A stretch of DNA of 64,000 bases from contig JAFKFM010000008.1 of NCBI GenBank assembly GCA_017308135.1, positions 62,001 through 126,000 on the forward strand, written 5' to 3'. This DNA comes from Alphaproteobacteria bacterium. GTDB lineage: Bacteria > Pseudomonadota > Alphaproteobacteria > CACIAM-22H2. The notes under the pieces are model-generated. The model saw only the letters and a list, made by a program, of their open reading frames with translations. It made no database searches and was not told where the DNA came from. The position numbers were made by a program, and so were the translations under genes. Positions 58,409 to 64,000 of this stretch are shown here, piece after piece. How positions within the stretch are numbered: position 1 is the stretch's first letter; each line of letters starts with the position of its first letter.

Positions 58409-59224
58409 TCAAGCGCTCCGCGTCACGAGATTGGCCAGCGGATAGCGATGCACTTCCGCGAGCAGGCGATTGAAGCCGGCGGCGGCGTGATCGATACACG
58501 CATTGCCGCGGGCGGCGTCGGCGTCCTTGGCGTTGCCGCAGGCACCGGCGGGATTCAGATCCTGCGTCTGCCAGCCGAAGCCGATGCGGCCCTCGGGCAT
58601 CAAGAACTCGTATTCCTTCTCCATGGCGACGGAAATCGACACGAAATCGGCGGCATGTTCCATCTGCACGAGATCGGGGCGGCTCGCGAGCATCATTGAC
58701 GTTTCGACCGACCCGCCATGGATGCCGTGGGTGAGCTCAAGTTCGGGGTACAGCCCGTCGGGCACGCCGAAGGAGAACGTGGCACAGGTGATGACGAACA
58801 TGTCGAGGCGCACGCGCAGATCGCGCGCGACGATGTCCAGCACTTGCGGCTGGCCGCCATGCGAGTTGACGATCACCAGCTTGCGGATCCCGGCGCGATG
58901 CACGCATTCGCCGAGTTCCGTCCACATCCGGATCAGCGTTTCGGCCGAGAAGGACAATGTGCCCGGAAAGGCGAGATGCTCGTTCGACTTGCCGACCGGC
59001 ATCGCGGGCAGCACGGTCACCGGCAGATCGGCCGGCATGGTTTCGACCGCGCGCGCGACGACGGCTTCGTTGAGGCACGCGTCGACATAGACCGGCAGAT
59101 GCGGCCCGTGCTGCTCGATCGCCGCGACCGGTAAGACGGCGATCGTATCCTTCGGCAGGCGCGCGAATTCGGCGGTCGTCATGTCGCGCCACCAGCGGCG
59201 CGGCAGGCGGGGGGAAGTCGGCAT
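58409..59224 (-). CDS. Creatininase-family amidohydrolase
   Basis: A 271-residue metalloenzyme. Ligand candidates match creatininase: Glu37, His39 and Asp48 in IEQHGPHLPVYVD, His122 in NSHGGQ, and Glu in GGSVETSMM. Members hydrolyse creatinine, cyclic amides or the amides of mycofactocin or riboflavin-like compounds. It lies between the permease and ATPase genes of a NitT/TauT importer, in the operon with two Rieske oxygenases. A cyclic amide substrate is likely but inferred. Confidence 0.87.
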   Translation of the reverse strand: MPTSPRLPRRWWRDMTTAEFARLPKDTIAVLPVAAIEQHGPHLPVYVDACLNEAVVARAVETMPADLPVTVLPAMPVGKSNEHLAFPGTLSFSAETLIRMWTELGECVHRAGIRKLVIVNSHGGQPQVLDIVARDLRVRLDMFVITCATFSFGVPDGLYPELELTHGIHGGSVETSMMLASRPDLVQMEHAADFVSISVAMEKEYEFLMPEGRIGFGWQTQDLNPAGACGNAKDADAARGNACIDHAAAGFNRLLAEVHRYPLANLVTRSA

Positions 59225-59229
59225 GTCGA

Positions 59230-60030
59230 TCAATTCTCGCGTTTCACTTCGCTCTCGTGCCAGCGATGCAGCAACGCCCATTGCAGCCACATCGTGGCGT
59301 AGAACAGGACGATGCCGAAGGCCGAGAGCATCAATAGCGCCGCGAACATGCGCGGCACGTTCAGCATGTTGCCGCTTTCGATGATGCGCCAGGCGAGGCC
59401 CGTGGCCGAACCCGAGCCCGCCGCGAACTCCGCGACCACGGCGCCGATCAAGGCGAGGCCGCTGGAGACGCGCACGCCGCCCAGGATATAGGGCAGCGCC
59501 GAGGGAAGCTGGAGATAGCGGAATTTCTTCCAGCCCGAGGCGCCGTAGAGATCGAACAGATTCTTGAGTCCGTGATCGGCGGAGCTAAGTCCGATCGTGG
59601 TGTTCGACAGGATCGGAAAGAACGCGACGATCCAGGCGAGGATCAGCAGCGCCAGCCACAGCCGGTCGAGCCCGATCCAGATGATTATGAGGGGCGCGAT
59701 CGCCACAACGGGTGTCACCTGCAACACGACCGCATAGGGCCACAGCGTGCGCTCGATCGTGCGGTTGAGCGTGAACAACACGCCCAAGGTCATGCCGGTG
59801 ACGACGGCGGCGAGGAACGCGACGACCGTGACGCGCGTGGTGAACCAGAGCGAGCCGAGCAGCGACGGCCCGTCCGACCAGAACGCCATCGCGATCAGGC
59901 TGGGGGCGGGCAGCACGAATTTCGGGATTTTCCAAGCCGTGACCGACCATTCCCAGAAGGCGAGGAAGGCGATGCCCGCCGCGAGCGGCAGGATCCAGCG
60001 CGAATGCTTCGACCAGAGTGTCCCGATCAC
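59230..60030 (-). CDS. ABC transporter permease (NitT/TauT type)
   Basis: A 266-residue permease with about six hydrophobic segments and the EAA-like loop DLYGASGWKKFRYLQLPSALP at about 160-178. It begins with GTG at 60030, overlapping the Rieske stop as GTGA; longer reading upstream in this frame is a shadow of the Rieske gene. It lies 5 bases before the creatininase. Confidence 0.87.
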   Translation of the reverse strand: MIGTLWSKHSRWILPLAAGIAFLAFWEWSVTAWKIPKFVLPAPSLIAMAFWSDGPSLLGSLWFTTRVTVVAFLAAVVTGMTLGVLFTLNRTIERTLWPYAVVLQVTPVVAIAPLIIIWIGLDRLWLALLILAWIVAFFPILSNTTIGLSSADHGLKNLFDLYGASGWKKFRYLQLPSALPYILGGVRVSSGLALIGAVVAEFAAGSGSATGLAWRIIESGNMLNVPRMFAALLMLSAFGIVLFYATMWLQWALLHRWHESEVKREN

Positions 60031-61058
60031 GCCGACACCGCACGCGATTCCGTTTCGCCATGCGCTTCCAGCAATTCGCGCAAGCGCCGGCGCATGACCA
60101 AGCCCGGCTTGTCCGACGGCATGTGGAATTCCTCGCCGTCGACGACCGCGAGCGGCACGTCCGGGCTGCAGCCTTCCAGGATCAGCTTGTCCTCGTCGAC
60201 GATCTTGCGGTCGAAGGCGATGACCTGTTCGGTCGAGACGTCGGCTTCCGTGTCGTTGCGGAAGCAGAACTGAATTACCATCGTGCGTGCGTCTTCCATT
60301 GGCGTCGCGGCAGTGACGATCGTGTGGCGCAGGCCGTTGGGATAGGTGATGCCCAAACGCCGCGCGAAGGGCATGAACCAGGTATTGGTGCGCCGGCGCG
60401 TGGTCGTGCCTTCGGCGATCTTCAGCGCATCGGCGGAATCCCCGCCGCGCACATCGACCTCGCTTTCGACGTAGTAGTCGAAGCCGTTCGCGTGCTCGGT
60501 GACGACCGGCATTTGCTCGGGCAGCGGCCGCGACGTGCTGCCGAACGTGCCGCGATGGACGAAGGCGGGATGCGCCACGTCGAAGGAATTCTCCATCAAG
60601 CGCAAAGCGCCGATCTTCCATTCCTCGTAAAACTGATCGACGCGGCGGAAGCCCGGCTCGTTCGCTTCGGGGATCTCGGGCAGCGGCGTCAACGGTTCGC
60701 CGAGCGCCACCCAAATATGGCCGTAGCGTTCTTCGACGCGATAGCCGTCGACCGCGATCTTGCCCGTCGCGGCCGGGTTCTCGCGCTGGGGAATGCGCAC
60801 GCATTTGCCCGCGCAATCGAATGTCCAGCCGTGATAGCCGCAGACGAGATTGCCGGTCTCGTCGAGATAGCCAAGCGACAGCTTGGCCGAGCGATGCGGG
60901 CAGCGATCCGCGATCGCGGCAAGAGTGCCGTCCGGCTTGCGCCAGACGACGATATCCTCGCCCAACAAGCGGAACGGCTTCTGGCCGTCGTCGAGATGCG
61001 ACGCGCGGAACACCGGATACCAGAAGCGGCGCAGGATCGGTTGGCGGGTCGGCAGCAT
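60027..61058 (-). CDS. Rieske aromatic ring-hydroxylating-type oxygenase (1)
   Basis: A 343-residue Rieske oxygenase alpha subunit. Cluster ligands are Cys53, His55 (RCPHR), Cys73 and His76 (CGYHGW); the mononuclear-iron region is MENSFDVAHPAFVHRGTFG near 155-172. It has the short alpha-only architecture of O- or N-demethylases such as VanA. No reductase is encoded near by, so it must borrow one. It lies 5 bases from a close paralogue. Confidence 0.88.
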   Translation of the reverse strand: MLPTRQPILRRFWYPVFRASHLDDGQKPFRLLGEDIVVWRKPDGTLAAIADRCPHRSAKLSLGYLDETGNLVCGYHGWTFDCAGKCVRIPQRENPAATGKIAVDGYRVEERYGHIWVALGEPLTPLPEIPEANEPGFRRVDQFYEEWKIGALRLMENSFDVAHPAFVHRGTFGSTSRPLPEQMPVVTEHANGFDYYVESEVDVRGGDSADALKIAEGTTTRRRTNTWFMPFARRLGITYPNGLRHTIVTAATPMEDARTMVIQFCFRNDTEADVSTEQVIAFDRKIVDEDKLILEGCSPDVPLAVVDGEEFHMPSDKPGLVMRRRLRELLEAHGETESRAVSA

Positions 61059-61063
61059 GCGCG

Positions 61064-62104
61064 TTACTCCGCCGCCTGGGACGAGCGCACGTGGCGCGTC
61101 GCTTCCGTCTCGCCGTGTGCGGCCAGAAGTTCGCGCAGTTTACGGCGCATCACGAGGCCCGGCTTGTCCGACGGCATATGCTGCTCGAAACGGTCGTCGA
61201 GCGGCACGTCGGGATCGCAGGATTCGAGGATCACCTTGTCCTCCAGCGTCACCGCGCGATCGAAGGCGTTGACGTCGGCGGCTGGGGCCTGTTCCTCGGT
61301 GTCCGAGCGATAGCACCATTGCACCAGCATGGTCGTGTCGTCGGTCATCGGCGTGGCCGCCGTGATGATCGTATGGCGAAGCCCGTTGGGGTAGGTGATC
61401 CCGAGGCGCCGGACGAACGGCATGAACCAAGTGTTCTTGAGCTTGCGCACCGTGTCGCCCGGATCGGCGCTGAGCACCTTCGAGGCGAGATCGCCGCGGA
61501 TCTTCACGGGGATTTCCGCGCGCAGATGGAAGCCGTAATCGTATTCCTCGATCTCGTTCTTCGCGGGGATCGGCTCCGACGCTTCGCCGAAGGTCTTGCG
61601 ATGCGTGAAGGCGACATGCGCGTTGTCGAAAGAATTCTCCATCAAGCGCAGCGCGCCGATCTTCCAAGACTCATAGAATTGATCGATATGGCGCAGGCCC
61701 GGCTCGTCGGCCTCCGGGATATACGGCAGATCGGCCAGCGGCTCGCCCAGCACGACCCAGATATGGCCGTAGCGTTCGGCAGCTTGATAGCCGCCGATGC
61801 GCATCTTGCCGGTCGCGGTCGGGTTCTCGCGCTGGGGAATGCGCACGCATTTGCCCGAGCCGTCGAAGGTCCAGCCGTGATAGCCGCAGACGACGTTGCC
61901 TTCCTGCAAAAAGCCGAGCGAGAGCTTGGCCGAGCGATGCGGGCAGCGATCCTCGATGCAGGCGATGCCGCCGTCGGCTTGGCGCCACAGGACGATGTTC
62001 TGTCCCAGCAGCGTGAAGCCGAAGGGCTTGTCGGCCGTCACATCCGCCGCGCGCGCGACGGGATACCAGAAACGGCGCAGCACCGGTTGCTTGGTGTTCA
62101 GCAT
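61064..62104 (-). CDS. Rieske aromatic ring-hydroxylating-type oxygenase (2)
   Basis: A 346-residue paralogue of the 60027 product. Cluster ligands are Cys54, His56, Cys73 and His76; the iron region MENSFDNAHVAFTHRKTFG is conserved. N-terminal and core blocks (RRFWYPVAR, RIPQRENPTATGK, GALRLMENSFD) match closely, so this is a tandem duplicate. They may form a mixed complex or work on two positions of one substrate. Upstream neighbour is the SBP gene. Confidence 0.88.
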   Translation of the reverse strand: MLNTKQPVLRRFWYPVARAADVTADKPFGFTLLGQNIVLWRQADGGIACIEDRCPHRSAKLSLGFLQEGNVVCGYHGWTFDGSGKCVRIPQRENPTATGKMRIGGYQAAERYGHIWVVLGEPLADLPYIPEADEPGLRHIDQFYESWKIGALRLMENSFDNAHVAFTHRKTFGEASEPIPAKNEIEEYDYGFHLRAEIPVKIRGDLASKVLSADPGDTVRKLKNTWFMPFVRRLGITYPNGLRHTIITAATPMTDDTTMLVQWCYRSDTEEQAPAADVNAFDRAVTLEDKVILESCDPDVPLDDRFEQHMPSDKPGLVMRRKLRELLAAHGETEATRHVRSSQAAE

Positions 62105-62135
62105 GAGGATCGCTCCCGATCTTCGTCGTTGCGGC

Positions 62136-63113
62136 TTAGAGGCCGCGGCGCTTGTTGATGAAGTCCAGCGTGAAACCCGAGCGCCAGTCGAAATCCGGCT
62201 TGTACAGGCCCTGGTCGCGCATCATTTCGAAATGGCCTTTGAAGCGCTCTTCGGAGATCGTGCCGATCCCGAATTTTTTGGCGTCGTCGTTCACGATCAA
62301 CTCGTATTTCTTCATCGTTTCGATCGCGAAGGCCATCAGCTCGGGCGTATTATCCGGGTTGTCTTTCTGGATCAGCGCGTTCGCGGGCGCCGGATCCTTC
62401 AGATAATCGATCCAGCCGTCGATCGTGCCGTCGACGAAGCACTGCACGTTCTTGGGCTTCTCCTTGATGTATTTCGTCGGGAAGATGATCAGCGACGAAT
62501 AGGAGAGATAGCCGAAATCGGCGAACAAGAAGACCTTGGGATCGACATTGCCTTCGGTCTTCACTTTGAACGGCTCGCTCGACACGAAGCCTTGCTGGAT
62601 CGCGTTCTTGTCGATCAGCCACGGACCCATCTGGAACGTGTAGGGTCGGATCTGCGAATCCGTGAAGCCGTAGCGCGCGCGCAGGAACGGCCAATAGGTC
62701 GTGCGCGCCGATTGCGCGATCAGGATCGGCTTGCCGCGCATATCTTCGATCTTCTCGATTCCATTGCCCTGATGGGTCATGAAGATCTGCGGCGATTTCT
62801 GGAACGACGCCGCGACCGCCTTGGCTTCGAACCCCGCTTCGTTCAAGCGGAACGGATCGTCGGTGTAGGAACCCATCATCGCGTCCACCGCGCCGCCGGC
62901 GAGCAGCGCCTTGGCATCCGTGCCCGGGCCGCCCATGCGGATCGCGACGTCCAAGCCGCAGGCTTTATAGAAGCCCTTGGCGACCGCTTGGTAATAGCCG
63001 CCATGTTCGGCCTGGGCGCGCCAGCTCGACAGGAAATTCAATTTCTCCTGCGCTGACGCGGGAAATGCGGCCAGCAGGCCGGCCGTCAGAAGGGTCGCCA
63101 ATCGCAGTTTCAT
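62136..63113 (-). CDS. ABC transporter substrate-binding protein (NMT1 type)
   Basis: A 325-residue periplasmic protein with a Sec signal at about 1-21 (LLTAGLLAAFPASA). The mature start QEKLNFLSSWRAQAEHGGYY and the GGAVDAMMGSYTD region are those of NMT1/THI5-like binding proteins. It is first in the operon with two Rieske oxygenases, creatininase, permease and ATPase. ATG 63113 is preceded by a modest GGAGC-type site. The ligand is unknown. Confidence 0.86.
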   Translation of the reverse strand: MKLRLATLLTAGLLAAFPASAQEKLNFLSSWRAQAEHGGYYQAVAKGFYKACGLDVAIRMGGPGTDAKALLAGGAVDAMMGSYTDDPFRLNEAGFEAKAVAASFQKSPQIFMTHQGNGIEKIEDMRGKPILIAQSARTTYWPFLRARYGFTDSQIRPYTFQMGPWLIDKNAIQQGFVSSEPFKVKTEGNVDPKVFLFADFGYLSYSSLIIFPTKYIKEKPKNVQCFVDGTIDGWIDYLKDPAPANALIQKDNPDNTPELMAFAIETMKKYELIVNDDAKKFGIGTISEERFKGHFEMMRDQGLYKPDFDWRSGFTLDFINKRRGL

Positions 63114-63270
63114 CGCCGGGCTCCATTCTCGAAAGGAACAATCTCTGCCGCCAAAAGGAGCAAGCGTCATGCCAGAGCCGATTCGCGCCAAGCCTTTGGC
63201 GTTCTTGTTGCATTGATCACCGGGATCTCGCGGCGCCGACCGGTTGGGTGCCGCTTACATAGGCAGGACC
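63114..63270. other. Divergent spacer, Rieske operon / FAD oxidase
   Basis: These 157 bases carry the control of two divergent units. I see a weak inverted AAGCCTTTGGCGTT region near 63190-63203 and GGCAGG at about 63262-63267 as ribosome site of the oxidase. No firm promoter boxes or operators are visible. Confidence 0.3.
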
Positions 63271-64000
63271 ATGCGCGACGCTACCGATCCCACCGCCCGG
63301 CTGTCCGCGTTCCGCGCGGCGATCGGCGACATTCCGCTGATCGACGATCTGCAAACGCGCAAGGCGATGAGCCGCGACTGGTCGTCGGTATCGCCGGTGC
63401 TGCGCAAATCCTTGCGCGGGCGGATCGCCGACGCGGTCGCCATTCCGCGCGATCGCACGCAGATCGCCACGCTGATCCGTGCGGCGGTTCGCACGGGCAT
63501 GCCGTTGATCGCGCGCGGCGGCGGCACGGCGAATTACGGCCAATCGGTTCCGCTGGTGGGCGGTGTAACGATCGACTTCCGGCATTTCGCCGGCATCGTC
63601 GCGCACGACAAGACGCGTGTACGCGCGCTGGCGGGCACGAATACGGATGTGCTGGACGCCGAGCTTCGTGCGGCGGGCACGGAACTGCGCATCCATCCGT
63701 CAACACGGCATGTATCGACACTCGCCGGGTTCATCGCCGGCGGCTCGGGCGGGATCGGGTCGATCCGCTGGGGATTGCTGCGCGATCGCGGAAACATTTC
63801 CGCAATCAAACTGCTGTCGATCGAGGAATGTCCGCGCGAGGTCGAGTTGCGCGGTAAGGATGTGCTGCTGGCCCATCACGCCTATGGCACCAACGGCCTG
63901 ATCGTCGAGATCGAGATGCCGCTGGAACCGGCGTGGGATTGGCGCGAACTCGTTTTCGCCTTTCCCGATTTCAAATCCGCGCTCGACGCCGGATTGCGCT
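63271..64000 (+). CDS. FAD-dependent oxidase (FAD_binding_4), partial
   Basis: The first 243 residues of a flavoprotein cut by the window end. The FAD-binding domain starts near 50; the pyrophosphate loop is RGGGTANYGQSVPL (82-95) and the second loop follows in HPSTRHVSTLAGFIAGGSGG (near 145-164). Such proteins are alcohol, lactate or amine-type oxidases and dehydrogenases. It is divergent from the Rieske operon and probably belongs to the same pathway; inference. Confidence 0.85.
   Translation, partial: MRDATDPTARLSAFRAAIGDIPLIDDLQTRKAMSRDWSSVSPVLRKSLRGRIADAVAIPRDRTQIATLIRAAVRTGMPLIARGGGTANYGQSVPLVGGVTIDFRHFAGIVAHDKTRVRALAGTNTDVLDAELRAAGTELRIHPSTRHVSTLAGFIAGGSGGIGSIRWGLLRDRGNISAIKLLSIEECPREVELRGKDVLLAHHAYGTNGLIVEIEMPLEPAWDWRELVFAFPDFKSALDAGLR

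Noticed and set aside
59230-60816. ABC permease fused to a long N-terminal extension
   Set aside because: The extension reads the Rieske gene in another frame; GTG 60030 overlapping the Rieske stop is the natural start.
1-64000. CRISPR array, tRNA, rRNA, prophage or integrase genes
   Set aside because: I saw no regularly spaced direct repeats, no tRNA-like cloverleaf, no rRNA segment and no phage or integrase motif; a covariance-model scan would be needed to exclude small RNA genes.

Overview
The window is GC-rich, densely packed chromosomal DNA. Most neighbouring genes sit in operons joined by 4-base ATGA or GTGA overlaps. Gene content points to a free-living alphaproteobacterium, possibly of the Rhodospirillales or Hyphomicrobiales type: 4,5-cleavage ligAB/gal genes, vanAB with a GntR regulator, an otsB-GH15-otsA operon, many NitT/TauT-type ABC importers and Rieske oxygenases, and a che operon without cheZ or cheD. 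That placement is inference; there is no rRNA or other marker gene, and I saw no tRNA, CRISPR array or prophage.

Layout. 1-12.2 kb: uptake and activation of hydroxycinnamates. A minus-strand operon holds a crotonase, a MarR regulator, an amidohydrolase and TRAP transporter genes. It diverges from a feruloyl-CoA synthase and a 3-hydroxyacyl-CoA-dehydrogenase-like SDR. A second minus-strand operon holds a type-B carboxylesterase and an ABC importer with two different permeases. 12.3-14.4 kb: organic-peroxide defence (ohrR divergent from an alpha/beta hydrolase plus ohr, with two operator-like palindromes). 14.5-18.4 kb: trehalose operon otsB, GH15 hydrolase, otsA. 18.5-25.8 kb: chemotaxis operon STAS-cheA-cheW-cheR-cheB-cheY-mcp. 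25.9-28.8 kb: vanA-vanR-vanB, vanillate O-demethylation. 28.8-36.3 kb (minus): hydrolase-ligA-ligB, a complete Liv-type ABC transporter, and a MetE catalytic-core homologue. 36.4-43.8 kb (plus): LysR regulator, galB, galC, a dehydrogenase, fused gallate dioxygenase galA and the molybdenum hydroxylase iorAB. Ferulate to vanillate to protocatechuate, or syringate-derived gallate, could be taken down to pyruvate and oxaloacetate by this set, although thiolase, vanillin dehydrogenase, ligC and ligI are not seen here.

43.8-47.9 kb: a DUF882 protein, a small membrane protein, a 273-bp MITE-like element with perfect 17-bp terminal inverted repeats, then a MASE1 histidine kinase, a FixJ-like regulator and a cysteine-free Rrf2-like protein. 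47.9-56.7 kb: two Asp/Glu-racemase homologues with altered cysteine sites, an SDR, a PfkB kinase, and a seven-gene minus-strand operon (IclR, cupin, ABC importer, DapA-like aldolase with atypical active-site motifs, unknown protein). 56.8-64 kb: a DUF3750 protein and a six-gene operon combining a NitT/TauT-type importer, a creatininase-family amidohydrolase and two paralogous Rieske oxygenases, divergent from an FAD-dependent oxidase cut by the window end. This last cluster and the seven-gene operon look like catabolic systems whose substrates I cannot name; they are the best candidates for undescribed pathways.
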